Shown: positions 15,400-24,517 of the stretch, piece by piece
Layout of the letters: each line of letters begins with the position of its first letter
Numbering within the stretch: position 1 is the stretch's first letter
Assembly (NCBI GenBank): GCA_009843865.1
Contig: VYCQ01000039.1
Location: 1 to 32,084 of the forward strand
Length of the DNA: 32,084 bases
Reading direction: 5' to 3'
Source of the DNA: Acidimicrobiia bacterium
GTDB lineage: Bacteria; Actinomycetota; Acidimicrobiia; Acidimicrobiales; Bin134
Notes under the pieces: generated by a model
Databases searched by the model: none
Told to the model about the DNA's origin: nothing
Seen by the model: only the letters and a program-made list of their open reading frames with translations
Position numbers and translations under genes: made by a program

Positions 15400-16713
15400 A
15401 TGACCGTGAGCCTTCACCTCGAACGTGTTCTAAACATAATCAATAAAAAGTTCGAGCTAGCTGACATAGCTCAGATCAACAACCGCTCAGAACAAAAAGC
15501 CCATGCCAAAAAGTTCATCGCAGAGGCCCTCGATACCATCGCTGCTGAGCGTGCTCGAGCCTTCCTCCCTGCCATCGACAGCGACGAAGAGGAACGTATC
15601 AGCGACGAGGTGCTAGCCACTCTGTTCGGGCTTGGACCGCTAGAGAAATTGCTGGCCGATGACACCGTAGAAAACATCAGCGTCAACGGCTGCGACACAG
15701 TTTGGGTGCATCACACAGGTGGCGTAAAACGACGCGCTGACGCAATTGCTAATTCAGATGAGGAGTTGATCGCTCTAATCTCCCGAGCGGCGGCACGTTT
15801 AGGCCGCAATGAGAGGCGTTTTGATATTGCCAACCCATTTTTAGACTTGCAACTGCCTGATCGCTCACGCCTCAACGCTGTAATGGCCGTTTCAGAGCGA
15901 CCGGCTGTGTCTATCCGTAGACATCGTCATCAACGGGTCAGCTTGAATGACTTATGCAAACTGAATGCTTTCGATTCGGTCCTCCAAGATTTCTTAAATG
16001 CTGCTGTTAATGCGCGTATGAGCATCATCGTGTCTGGCGGCACCAACGCTGGCAAGACAACACTGCTTCGTGCACTGTTGAATGCTTGCGATCCCAGCGA
16101 ACGACTCATCACAATTGAAGACCGGTTAGAGCTAGCACTTAGCTCCGATCCTGAACGTCACTGGGACGTGATCGAACTAGAAACGCGCACAGCCAACATT
16201 GAGGAATCAGGTGAGATCACAATGCAGCAATTAGTGCGCAATGCGCTGGCCATGTCTCCCGACCGACTGGTGGTAGGTGAAGTAAGAGGCCCTGAGGTGA
16301 TCGACATGCTGGCCGCTCTCTCTACTGGCAATGACGGCTCTATGTGTACCATCCACGCTAACTCCTCACAGGCAGCCTTTAGCAAGATCGCCACCTACGC
16401 TTTGCGATCAGCCGAACAGCTGCCGGTTGAAGCCACTAATCGAATGATCGCTGAAAGCATCAACCTCGTAGTTCACTTAGAACACAACAGCCACGGTGAT
16501 CGCAAGGTGAAATCTGTTCGCGAGGTGATCGGCACCACACAAGGAGCTGTCAACAGCATAGAAATCTTTACAACAACCGACTCAGGCGTGACGCTCTCAC
16601 AAGGACAACTTCAACCTACCACCTATCAACGCCTCAATAAAGTGGGCTTTAACCCCGCTGAATACAGCTGGCTAGCTGATCAGGCGATCTGCACCAATGG
16701 AGCTGATGGCTGA
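15400..16713 (+). CDS. cpaF: Tad pilus assembly ATPase CpaF/TadA
   Basis: Cytoplasmic hexameric secretion ATPase that powers Tad/Flp pilus assembly. All motifs are present: Walker A GGTNAGKTT (residues 213-221), the Asp box ITIEDRLEL (237-245), Walker B RLVVGEVRG (289-297) and the His box CTIHAN (316-321). Length is 437 residues, normal for CpaF. A GGAG ribosome site lies just before the ATG. The stop overlaps the tadB start by one base. An intact ATPase indicates the locus is functional. Confidence 0.93.
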   Translation: MTVSLHLERVLNIINKKFELADIAQINNRSEQKAHAKKFIAEALDTIAAERARAFLPAIDSDEEERISDEVLATLFGLGPLEKLLADDTVENISVNGCDTVWVHHTGGVKRRADAIANSDEELIALISRAAARLGRNERRFDIANPFLDLQLPDRSRLNAVMAVSERPAVSIRRHRHQRVSLNDLCKLNAFDSVLQDFLNAAVNARMSIIVSGGTNAGKTTLLRALLNACDPSERLITIEDRLELALSSDPERHWDVIELETRTANIEESGEITMQQLVRNALAMSPDRLVVGEVRGPEVIDMLAALSTGNDGSMCTIHANSSQAAFSKIATYALRSAEQLPVEATNRMIAESINLVVHLEHNSHGDRKVKSVREVIGTTQGAVNSIEIFTTTDSGVTLSQGQLQPTTYQRLNKVGFNPAEYSWLADQAICTNGADG

Positions 16714-17636
16714 TGAGCGCGCTCATTGGTGCTGTACTAGGAACAGCCATGGGATTTGGAGTGGTTTGCATATTTGCAAGCAGTCAAAGGTTCACCGTAC
16801 ACACTCACCCACAAGCCTGGTTACGCAACAACAAACAGAGACCGCTGTCGAAACACGGCAATGAAATGGGTGCATCGCTGCTAATCCGCTTAGCAGCATC
16901 TGTTTTGGGGTTCGTCATTACTTTTGTGTTCACAGGCTGGCCCGTAGCTGGAGGGCTGATAGCAGTAAGTGCATTTAGTGCTCCCAAACTATGGACAGCC
17001 AAAGCACAACGAGCCAGTGAGTTAGAACGCATGGCTGCCTTAGCCACTTGGGTGGAAATGATGCGTGACACAATCAGTGCCGCGTCAGGACTAAACGAAA
17101 CTTTGCAAGCCACCGCTGATTCTGCGCCAGCCATTATTCGCCCAACAGTACGTCAACTTGTAGGACGCGCGGAACGAGAATCTCTCAATGAAGCTTTAAC
17201 CAAATTCGCTCAAGAGATGAACCATGCCATAGTCGACATCATCGCATTGACGCTAAGCAAAGCAGCAGCCAACCAAGTGGGTTCTTTACAGCAAGCCCTT
17301 GGCGAACTCGCAAACAACACCCGCCAAGAAGTTTCAATGAGACTTAAAATTGAGGCTTCACGCGCCCGCCAACATGCTTCTGCTCGTTTCGTTATGGGTG
17401 TAATAGCCGTTTTCTGCGTCGGCCTTATTGCCTTTAGCCGACCCTACCTTGAACCATTCGACAGCGCCTCAGGTCAGGTTGCGCTAGCTATAATCGGCAC
17501 ACTCTTTATTGGTTCTGCTGTTGCACTCGAAAAAATGAGCCGTTTTAGGGCTTTACCAAGAATTCTGACGCTAAGAGACAACATCTCAACCCAAGCTAAT
17601 GAAACGCCTTTGATTACTCAAGGTATTTACCGATGA
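16713..17636 (+). CDS. tadB: Tad inner-membrane platform protein TadB
   Basis: Type II secretion system F-domain protein forming, with TadC, the membrane platform on which the CpaF ATPase works. Hydrophobic segments lie at the N terminus (about 1-20), around 52-86 and in two C-terminal spans (VIAVFCVGLIAF and VALAIIGTLFIGSAVAL). The cytoplasmic F domain between them carries the usual pattern MMRDTISAASGLNETLQATA. Length is 307 residues. The start overlaps the cpaF stop, and the stop overlaps tadC in ATGA. Confidence 0.88.
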   Translation: MSALIGAVLGTAMGFGVVCIFASSQRFTVHTHPQAWLRNNKQRPLSKHGNEMGASLLIRLAASVLGFVITFVFTGWPVAGGLIAVSAFSAPKLWTAKAQRASELERMAALATWVEMMRDTISAASGLNETLQATADSAPAIIRPTVRQLVGRAERESLNEALTKFAQEMNHAIVDIIALTLSKAAANQVGSLQQALGELANNTRQEVSMRLKIEASRARQHASARFVMGVIAVFCVGLIAFSRPYLEPFDSASGQVALAIIGTLFIGSAVALEKMSRFRALPRILTLRDNISTQANETPLITQGIYR

Positions 17637-18511
17637 TCGTTGGCTTGGTTTTAGGTTGCGGAATAGGCACAGGAATAGTTCTAACCACCTGGGGGATATT
17701 CCCACCACGCCAACCCCTTAAAACACGCCTTAAAGCCCTACACCATACAAACGATGCTGCTAATAACCCCAAAACTCCACTTGATCAACTTGGACAAACC
17801 ACAGCCCAAATGCTTGCACGTCTGGGACTATCACAAAACAAGCTTGACTGCGATCTTCAAATAACTAGAACAAACTTGCAACAACTGGCTCTCGCCAAAT
17901 TAGCGGGTCTTGTGATCGGTGCAGGTCTGCCGATGACCTTTTGGTTTATCGGAGTGCTGGTTCAAATTTGGATATCGCCAATTTTTGTGGCCATCTCTAC
18001 AATCTTGCTAGGCGGGTTGTTGTTCTTGCTTCCCGATCTACTCCTCCACCAAAAAGCTAACCAACAACGACAAGATTTGCGACATCAGATCAGCGTATTC
18101 CTAGACCTCGTTGGCCTACACCTAGCAAGCGGCGCTGGCATCGAAAAGGCTTTGGTGGATTCTTCTACCCAAAGCACCGCCTGGGGTTTTGTAGAAATTC
18201 ATCGCAACCTTCAACAAGCTCAGTTGGCCAACAAACCTCTCTGGAGCGCTTTAGAAAAATTGTCTGATGATCTGAGATCACCTGAACTCAGTGAAATCGC
18301 AGCGTGGTTGCGACTTGCTGACAGTTCAGGTTCACGGGTTCGCTCTTCCTTGCATGTAAAAGCTCGAGGTTTAAGAGAACGTGCCTTGTATGAATCAGAA
18401 GCCCAAGCACAAATCGCCACAGAACGAATGTCATTGCCGGTGGTGCTTTTGTTTGCCGGATTCTTAGGACTTATTGGCTATCCAGCTCTAGCTGCCATCG
18501 TCGGCTCGTGA
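17633..18511 (+). CDS. tadC: Tad inner-membrane platform protein TadC
   Basis: Second type II secretion F-domain protein of the locus. It has an N-terminal membrane segment, two more around 85-140, a cytoplasmic F domain with LDLVGLHLASGAGIEKAL, and a C-terminal span (LPVVLLFAGFLGLIGYPALAAI). Length is 292 residues. The start overlaps the tadB stop by four bases. Pairing of TadB and TadC after CpaF is the typical Tad order. Confidence 0.87.
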   Translation: MIVGLVLGCGIGTGIVLTTWGIFPPRQPLKTRLKALHHTNDAANNPKTPLDQLGQTTAQMLARLGLSQNKLDCDLQITRTNLQQLALAKLAGLVIGAGLPMTFWFIGVLVQIWISPIFVAISTILLGGLLFLLPDLLLHQKANQQRQDLRHQISVFLDLVGLHLASGAGIEKALVDSSTQSTAWGFVEIHRNLQQAQLANKPLWSALEKLSDDLRSPELSEIAAWLRLADSSGSRVRSSLHVKARGLRERALYESEAQAQIATERMSLPVVLLFAGFLGLIGYPALAAIVGS

Positions 18512-18604
18512 TCTACAACAACGTCTTGATCGCCCCCAATACGGTTGCGGAGGCTGATATCGGCACCTTGAAGTGCCCATCAACAAGCTCAGAGGAAATC
18601 AAAA

Positions 18605-18799
18605 ATGAAATCCAAGATCTTTCGAGCCGCTATCAGCATAGGAACTGCGGTGACCATGCTGATCCAGCGAGACCAACACAACGAACGTGGCGATGTGACT
18701 ACTACGGTAATCATCATCGCTGTGCTGGTGACCGCTGCGGTAGCGGCGGGTGTTGTGATTACTTCGTTTATCTCCGAACAAACCAACAAGATCGGTTGA
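18605..18799 (+). CDS. Flp-like pilin candidate (64 residues)
   Basis: Small protein with an AGAGGAAAT ribosome site just before its ATG. A basic N terminus is followed by ERG at 27-29 and a 25-residue hydrophobic stretch starting DVTTTVIIIAV. This resembles a class III pilin signal cut after the glycine, giving a mature Flp-like pilin of about 35 residues. The Glu at mature position 5, usual in pilins, is Thr here. It directly follows tadC, the place expected for a pilin or minor pilin. A 93-base gap lies before it, the largest inside this operon. Confidence 0.65.
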   Translation: MKSKIFRAAISIGTAVTMLIQRDQHNERGDVTTTVIIIAVLVTAAVAAGVVITSFISEQTNKIG

Positions 18800-18803
18800 T
18801 CTG

Positions 18804-19232
18804 TTGGCGGTACGAAACAAGCTCCTAACCTCGGCGAGTTATCAGCCTTTTCCTCAAAACTGCCAGCAACGTGGTGAGGTATCCACCGCTGTGTTGGTAA
18901 TCCCAATAGCCATTGGTTTGGTGCTCATGGTTGTTCAGGCCGGTTTTGTGTTGCACGCTCAAGCCATCATTGATGCCGCCGTTCAAGAAGGTGTTCTTGC
19001 TGGCACTACCGAATCGGGCACCAAACAACTTGCATATGAGATAACTGAATCGGTGATCACGGATAGCTCCGAGACCTTACTCGCAGATGTAACGATAAAC
19101 GTGGAATCCGATCCCTTACAAATGATGATTACCGCTCGGGCGAAGGTGAAATCTTTGCTGCCTGGTTTCGAACCAAGCATTTCAGCAGTGGCTTCAGGAC
19201 CGCGTGAGATCTTCATCCCACAAGCTTTATAA
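18804..19232 (+). CDS. TadE-like pseudopilin
   Basis: Small single-span protein of 142 residues with a pilin-like junction QRGEVSTAVLVIPIAIGLVLM at about 22-42 and an extracytoplasmic rest, as in TadE. It contains the recurring TadE pattern HAQAIIDAAVQEGVLAG. The only start is a TTG at 18804, five bases after the pilin stop, so translation is probably coupled and the exact start is uncertain. Mature position 5 is not Glu. Confidence 0.68.
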   Translation: MAVRNKLLTSASYQPFPQNCQQRGEVSTAVLVIPIAIGLVLMVVQAGFVLHAQAIIDAAVQEGVLAGTTESGTKQLAYEITESVITDSSETLLADVTINVESDPLQMMITARAKVKSLLPGFEPSISAVASGPREIFIPQAL

Positions 19233-19294
19233 AACACCTCAGCCTAATTAAGAAAATTGCTCAATCCTATTGCTGCCAAAAAGGAAGCAGCGTT

Positions 19295-19684
19295 GTGGGG
19301 ATCAGCATCTTCACCCCGGTTGTAGCCACCTTATTGTTCTTCGTGATTGCTGCCGGACGAGTTGGTGTAACCGAAAGCAGAGTAACCACAGCAGCCCATG
19401 CAGCCGCTCGAATTGCCAGCCAACATCGCCACACAAACACAGCAGAAATTGCAGCCCAAACAACAGCAATGGCCTCACTTATCGAAGCCGATGTTCACTG
19501 CAAAGATGGGCCGCAAATACACATGCATGAACTCAATCTTCAGCCAGCAGGCAAAGTGCGCCTGCAAGTGTCTTGCAAGGTGAGCTTTGCTGATCTCATT
19601 ATGCCAGGACTACCAGACACCCTCACCGTTTCAGCTGAAGCAACCGCAGTGGTGGACAACTACCGCAGTGAAATTACTTGGTAA
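19295..19684 (+). CDS. TadE/TadG-like small pseudopilin
   Basis: A 129-residue frame starting at GTG 19295 has a hydrophobic segment (FTPVVATLLFFVIAAGRVG) and then TTAAHAAARIASQHRH, typical of TadE-like proteins. The usual leader motif lies upstream of this GTG: codons 19283-19294 add GSSV, giving QKGSSVVGISIF. The frame is open back to before 19232 with no ATG, GTG or TTG that includes it, only an ATT at 19256. The true start may therefore be non-standard. Its TAA overlaps the next ATG by one base. Confidence 0.6.
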   Translation: MGISIFTPVVATLLFFVIAAGRVGVTESRVTTAAHAAARIASQHRHTNTAEIAAQTTAMASLIEADVHCKDGPQIHMHELNLQPAGKVRLQVSCKVSFADLIMPGLPDTLTVSAEATAVVDNYRSEITW

Positions 19685-20145
19685 TGCATGCTTATCGAGA
19701 ACAGAAAGATGGCAAACGATTACATTGCGCTGACTCACTCGAAAGCGGCCAATCCTCTGTGATCTTTGTGACCCTTGCCGTCGTACTTGTGATGGTAGGC
19801 GGACTTGCCTATGACGGAGCTCAAATATTAAATGCCAAAAGGCAGGTCTCCTTATTAGCACGAGAAGCTGCTAGAGCAGGTGCTCAAGCCATCTCTTCAA
19901 GCTCACCATATGAGGAAGGCGATCTTCTGGCCATTAATCCCGCTCTAGCTCATAATGCTGTAGCAGATTTCTTAGAGCCACATAGCAACTACTCAGTTGT
20001 CGTGTTGGAAGACACAGTCTCAACAACAATTTGGTTAACACAGCCTGTCCGAATCTTGTCAATGCTAGGGATTGATGCGCAACAAGTTATGAGTACCGGC
20101 ACTGCCCGAGCGGTGCGAGGTATCCAAACAGAAAGCACACAATGA
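19684..20145 (+). CDS. TadG-like pilus protein, short
   Basis: A 153-residue protein with a soluble N terminus, the junction ESGQSSVIF and a hydrophobic segment (VTLAVVLVMVGGLAYDGAQIL), followed by REAARAGAQAI, the usual pattern after the membrane span of TadE/TadG proteins. It lacks the long von Willebrand-type domain of classical TadG. The ATG at 19684 is preferred because it overlaps the previous stop in TAATG; a TTG two codons earlier is less likely. Its stop overlaps the LysM/BTAD gene in ATGA. Confidence 0.65.
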   Translation: MHAYREQKDGKRLHCADSLESGQSSVIFVTLAVVLVMVGGLAYDGAQILNAKRQVSLLAREAARAGAQAISSSSPYEEGDLLAINPALAHNAVADFLEPHSNYSVVVLEDTVSTTIWLTQPVRILSMLGIDAQQVMSTGTARAVRGIQTESTQ

Positions 20146-23039
20146 AGCTCGACGATATAGATCGCAAGGAGATACTCCGTAGTCTGGGATGGGCCACACT
20201 TTTATGCATCTTCTTAACCGGTTTACCTATCTTCCTAATACTCGGGGTGGGATGGCCAAGCCCAAAGAGCCTGCCTCAGTTATCTGAGCTATCGCTTACT
20301 TTGCATACAGGGGCAATACCCGCTGATTTTGTAGTCAAATCAATAGCACTGATGCTTTGGATCGTCTGGCTACAAATGGCCTTCAGCACCGGCATAGACA
20401 TTTGGGCACACCTTCATGGGCGGGCCACTCCTCAGGTTGTTCTGATTCCTCGCTTTATGCGGTACTTATCAAGTCGTGTGATTGCCGGGGCCTTACTAGC
20501 TTCATTTGCTTTACAAAATCCTGCTACGGCTGTGGCTGACAACCGTGATCTCTTAATACCAATAACACCCGTCACCGTTTCATCTAATGAAGAAAGTTCC
20601 CAATCATCAGATTCCAACAACGATAACTTGCAAGATGTTGCTGAAAAATACTTAGGCAATCCTGATCGTTGGACCGAAGTTTTTGTTTTAAACAAAGATC
20701 AAATCCAAAACGACAATGAACCCCAACATGACAGTCAACCTCTACATGATCCAACTTCTGTAAAACCTGGCTGGGAACTCATCATGCCAACAACCACCCA
20801 AAAGTCCAACGACTCACAACAAGCCACACAGTACATGGTGGCCAAAGGGGACTCTCTTTGGAAAATAGCAGATCAAGAACTAGGCGACCCCGAAAGATGG
20901 GTGGAGGTGTTTGATGCCAATCGCCAAACAATCCAAGACCCTAACATGATCTTACCCGGCTGGGAACTACTTTTACCTCCACCACCAGCCACTAATAGCC
21001 CTTTTGAATCGAAGGCATTTGCACCAGCTATTTCTGAAAATACTAATTCTCTGTCACCTGAACTGATAACAAAAACACCACCATTATTAACAACAATAGC
21101 ATTTACCCCAAAAAAGGCTGAACCAGCCCTAGCATATGCAACCGCTACACCAACGGTTGTTCTCAACGTGCCAGATCAACCTCTCAACCAAAGTGCTCTG
21201 GATCGTCAAACCTTGCTGGCTCTCGGAGGTCTAGGGGTGTTTGCTAGCAGCTTCATTTGGATGCTTACCAAACTACGTCAGGCCAAACCCCGTCGACTAC
21301 CCGCCAACAGGCATCCCACATTAACCGAAGCCCCTCTCAACAACACCGAAAAACGCCTTTGGACTTGCATTGACAACGACAAAGCAGATTTCTTGGATGC
21401 ATCCTTGCGTTTCTTAACCACCCGCTTGGAAAACAAGCCCACTCCAGCCATTATGGCGGTTAACCTAAGACCAACCGGCATATCCCTAATGCTTGAAACG
21501 CCGATACACCCACCAAAGGACTTTGCGGCTAGCGAGGATCTGTTGACTTGGGAACTGCCTAAACAAACCTACCTCAACAATCATCTCCACGAAGCTCTAC
21601 AAGCACCAGCACTCTTGCCCCTGCTGATAGCACTCGGCAATATAGGCAAAGATGAGTTTTTGCTAAATCTTGCCCATATTCGAGTTTTGAATCTTCAAGG
21701 TGACCAAAATGGGATCACTGAATACTGCACATCAGCAGCTGCCCAATTAGCTAGCAGCCATCTAGTGGATGACCTTGCAATCATTTGCGTAGGCTTTGAA
21801 CAAAAACTAGTTGCGTTTGAACGAGTGCATTACGCCAAAGATTTAACAACAGCTCTAGCCCTTATACATCAACAACAATGTGAAGCTGAAGCGCTGCTCG
21901 GAACATCGACATCCTCCTCCAAACTTCAACCATCTAAACATTCCGATATTTCCCCAACAACTGTGGTCATTGCACCAAACCCACTTAACCCAGAAGATGC
22001 CGCTGTACTACTAAAAAAATGCAATGTCTGGACCTGTTTAATAGCTCAAGGTATACCCAATACCAATTGGAACTTACGATTTATCGGCGAAGCAATTTCT
22101 TTACAGCCCTTAGACATTTGGCTAAACCCTAATGGCATTTCAAGCGAATCCGCCTCGGCTATAGAAGCCCTGTTAACAACATCAATAGCTGCCAAACAAC
22201 AACCTACTGAAATGCTGCCCAACGCTAACCCATCACACAACAACCCCGTGGCACCCATCCTTAAGCAAACCCAAACACAAAGAAAACTTGAAGTACGAAT
22301 GCTCGGGCCTGTTGAGGTGAGCGGAACACAAGAAACGATCACCTCAAACCGAGTCTTAGATATTATTGCGTACCTTGCCGCCCACCCCGAAGGTGTCGAC
22401 CAAGGTCAGCTTATGACCAACCTGTGGCCAGCCGACAACCCACCATCTAGATCTACCTTATCCAACTCATTAAGCCGAGCTCGTCAAGCTCTAGGGATCA
22501 ACTCCCAAGGTCATCCTTACCTACCCCGTATGGATACCAACGGGGTCTATCGGCTACACCCCGAAGTGCGCACCGACTTACAGCTTTTCCGCGAACTGCA
22601 AATCACAAGCCACAAACATCCCGGCAATGAAGGTAGACAAATACTGGCTAAGGCTCTGGAATTAGTACGAGGTACCCCGTTTACGGGAGGAAACGGCAAA
22701 CGATATCGCTGGGCTGAATTCGGACTAAGAAGTGAAATTGAATTAGCAATTGACAATACAGCTCATGAATTGGCGCACAGATGTATTCAAGCAGGCAATC
22801 CTGACAGCGCACGAGCTGCGGTCATGATAAGCCTACGAACAGTTGGCCTGTGTGAAGAATGCTACCGCTGGCGACTCAAAGCCGCAGCAAACAACCACGC
22901 CGAAGTTCGCCGTATTATGGCTGAACTAACCACTTCTTTAACCCAAAGAAATCATAAAACATTTACACCTAACGAACCTCACGCTGATACCCAAGCAATC
23001 TACGACCAAATCATGTCAGGTAAAATCCTTTTCGAATAG
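20142..23039 (+). CDS. Membrane-tethered LysM - SARP/BTAD regulator
   Basis: A 965-residue protein with an unusual layout. Three membrane segments (about 17-37, 66-84, 111-130) lead to an extracytoplasmic part with two LysM-like domains. The first (about 161-216) is degenerate; the second (230-279, YMVAKGDSLWKIADQELGDP) is clear. A fourth membrane segment (357-375) is followed by RQAKPRR, and the rest should be cytoplasmic. From about 716 comes a winged-helix DNA-binding domain of the OmpR/SARP type (LEVRMLGPVEVSG; ALSRARQ-like recognition region SLSRARQALG), then a BTAD helical region (about 815-950). LysM domains bind peptidoglycan, so the protein could sense cell wall and control genes while anchored. 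It ends the Tad operon and overlaps its neighbour by four bases. Residues 385-710 are not recognised. The topology and role are inferred. Confidence 0.85.
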   Translation: MKLDDIDRKEILRSLGWATLLCIFLTGLPIFLILGVGWPSPKSLPQLSELSLTLHTGAIPADFVVKSIALMLWIVWLQMAFSTGIDIWAHLHGRATPQVVLIPRFMRYLSSRVIAGALLASFALQNPATAVADNRDLLIPITPVTVSSNEESSQSSDSNNDNLQDVAEKYLGNPDRWTEVFVLNKDQIQNDNEPQHDSQPLHDPTSVKPGWELIMPTTTQKSNDSQQATQYMVAKGDSLWKIADQELGDPERWVEVFDANRQTIQDPNMILPGWELLLPPPPATNSPFESKAFAPAISENTNSLSPELITKTPPLLTTIAFTPKKAEPALAYATATPTVVLNVPDQPLNQSALDRQTLLALGGLGVFASSFIWMLTKLRQAKPRRLPANRHPTLTEAPLNNTEKRLWTCIDNDKADFLDASLRFLTTRLENKPTPAIMAVNLRPTGISLMLETPIHPPKDFAASEDLLTWELPKQTYLNNHLHEALQAPALLPLLIALGNIGKDEFLLNLAHIRVLNLQGDQNGITEYCTSAAAQLASSHLVDDLAIICVGFEQKLVAFERVHYAKDLTTALALIHQQQCEAEALLGTSTSSSKLQPSKHSDISPTTVVIAPNPLNPEDAAVLLKKCNVWTCLIAQGIPNTNWNLRFIGEAISLQPLDIWLNPNGISSESASAIEALLTTSIAAKQQPTEMLPNANPSHNNPVAPILKQTQTQRKLEVRMLGPVEVSGTQETITSNRVLDIIAYLAAHPEGVDQGQLMTNLWPADNPPSRSTLSNSLSRARQALGINSQGHPYLPRMDTNGVYRLHPEVRTDLQLFRELQITSHKHPGNEGRQILAKALELVRGTPFTGGNGKRYRWAEFGLRSEIELAIDNTAHELAHRCIQAGNPDSARAAVMISLRTVGLCEECYRWRLKAAANNHAEVRRIMAELTTSLTQRNHKTFTPNEPHADTQAIYDQIMSGKILFE

Positions 23040-23116
23040 CTCTAGCGTTAAGCCATTGATCGCTTTAAAACATCAAATATCGGTTCTAGAGAAATACGAG
23101 GGTAGGGTGTTGGCTT

Positions 23117-23452
23117 ATGGTTGACAACGCCAACCCCCCTAAAAAAGCCAATTCATCGAACTTGAAATTTGGCAACATCTGGGCTGAGGAAGCTACTGAT
23201 GCGGTGGTAAACACTGTTGACAAGGTTCGCAGCGTTACTACTGGCCCAATTGTAAGTGCTAGCCGCATTCTAGCTTATATCATTTTTGCAGTATTTTCCC
23301 TGCTTATCGTATTTACTTTAAGCATCATCGCTGCCGTACGAGGTCTAGAAATAGCTACGGGTAAAACCTGGGCAGCTCACGGTATTTTAGGCATGGCGTT
23401 CGTATCATTAGGTATGTTCGCTTGGTCTAAACGTCCTAAACACTCATCATAA
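23117..23452 (+). CDS. Small membrane protein of unknown function (111 residues)
   Basis: Encodes a soluble N-terminal part (about 1-50) with an ATDAVVNTVDKVRS amphipathic stretch and two hydrophobic segments (about 52-73 and 89-103), ending in a basic tail. It lies four bases before trxB, so both are probably in one transcript; a ribosome site is weak. Such short two-span proteins next to trxB in actinobacteria have no assigned function; I recognise no specific family. Confidence 0.65.
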   Translation: MVDNANPPKKANSSNLKFGNIWAEEATDAVVNTVDKVRSVTTGPIVSASRILAYIIFAVFSLLIVFTLSIIAAVRGLEIATGKTWAAHGILGMAFVSLGMFAWSKRPKHSS

Positions 23453-23456
23453 ACCA

Positions 23457-24428
23457 ATGGACAAACAAGATAACCATAAGGTTGTCATCATCGGCTCAGG
23501 CCCAGCAGGGTTAACCGCGGCCATCTATACCGCTAGAGCTAACCTAAACCCCCTAGTAATTGAAGGTACACCTTCCTCTACTAGCAACCAGCCCGGCGGA
23601 CAGTTGATGTTAACAACCGATGTGGAGAACTACCCTGGATTTCCCCAAGGGATAATGGGCCCAGAACTGATGACACAGTTTCGCGAACAGGCGCAACGAT
23701 TCGGAGCTGAAATACTAACCGACAAGGTCACTCGTGTAGACCTCACACAGCTTCCCCATAGTATTTGGGTAGGCGACCCAAATAAGCCTGAACCCACCTA
23801 CCACACTTGGTCGGTAATCATCTCAACAGGAGCTGAACCACTAACGTTAGGTCTTGAGGCTGAACAACGCCTCATTGGTCGTGGTGTATCAACTTGTGCT
23901 ACCTGTGATGGCTTCTTTTTTACTAATCAGCATATTGCCATTGTGGGAGGCGGCGATTCGGCTATGGAAGAAGCCATCTTCCTCACTCGATTTGCATCTA
24001 AAGTTACTGTAATACATCGACGAGACAAACTGAGGGCTTCAAAGATTATGCAAGATCGAGCATTCGCTAACGACCGTATTGAGTTCTTGTGGAACAGCAC
24101 AGTGAGCAACTTAATTGGCCAAAACCGACTTGAAGCAGTAGAGGTGATCAACCGCGTTACTAACAAAACCTCAGTGTTAGATATAACCGGACTATTTATT
24201 GCTATCGGTCACCGTCCCAATACAGACTTGTTCACAGATCAACTACACCACAAACAAAACGGCTACCTGCTTACCAAGCCCAACTCTAGTCATACTGAAG
24301 TAGCTGGCGTGTTCGCTTGTGGAGATGTGCAAGACGATGTTTACCGTCAAGCAATCACCGCAGCAGGATCTGGATGTATGGCAGCAATTGATGCCGAACG
24401 CTGGCTGGAGTCTGTCGGACACGGATAA
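23457..24428 (+). CDS. trxB: Thioredoxin reductase
   Basis: FAD- and NADPH-dependent flavoenzyme that keeps thioredoxin reduced. The FAD motif GSGPAGLTAA lies at about residues 12-21, the redox CATC at Cys147 and Cys150, the NADPH motif GGGDSAMEEA shortly after, and the C-terminal FAD-contact segment GVFACGDVQDDVYRQ near the end. Length is 323 residues, as usual. Thioredoxin is encoded 89 bases downstream, and the SigR-like factor in this window would be expected to regulate this pair, although I saw no clear SigR promoter before it. Confidence 0.95.
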   Translation: MDKQDNHKVVIIGSGPAGLTAAIYTARANLNPLVIEGTPSSTSNQPGGQLMLTTDVENYPGFPQGIMGPELMTQFREQAQRFGAEILTDKVTRVDLTQLPHSIWVGDPNKPEPTYHTWSVIISTGAEPLTLGLEAEQRLIGRGVSTCATCDGFFFTNQHIAIVGGGDSAMEEAIFLTRFASKVTVIHRRDKLRASKIMQDRAFANDRIEFLWNSTVSNLIGQNRLEAVEVINRVTNKTSVLDITGLFIAIGHRPNTDLFTDQLHHKQNGYLLTKPNSSHTEVAGVFACGDVQDDVYRQAITAAGSGCMAAIDAERWLESVGHG

Positions 24429-24517
24429 ATCCTAAGCCTACTAGTAAAATTGTTCATAAGAACACCACCCGTCCTCATTACAAAACCCCCAACTCGTAAA
24501 ACAAAGGAAAATCAACC

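Noticed and set aside
18508-18828. Open frame of 106 residues starting at GTG in the tadC stop
   Set aside because: It has no hydrophobic segment or family pattern, is rich in Cys and His in an irregular way, and runs across the better-supported pilin gene in another frame.
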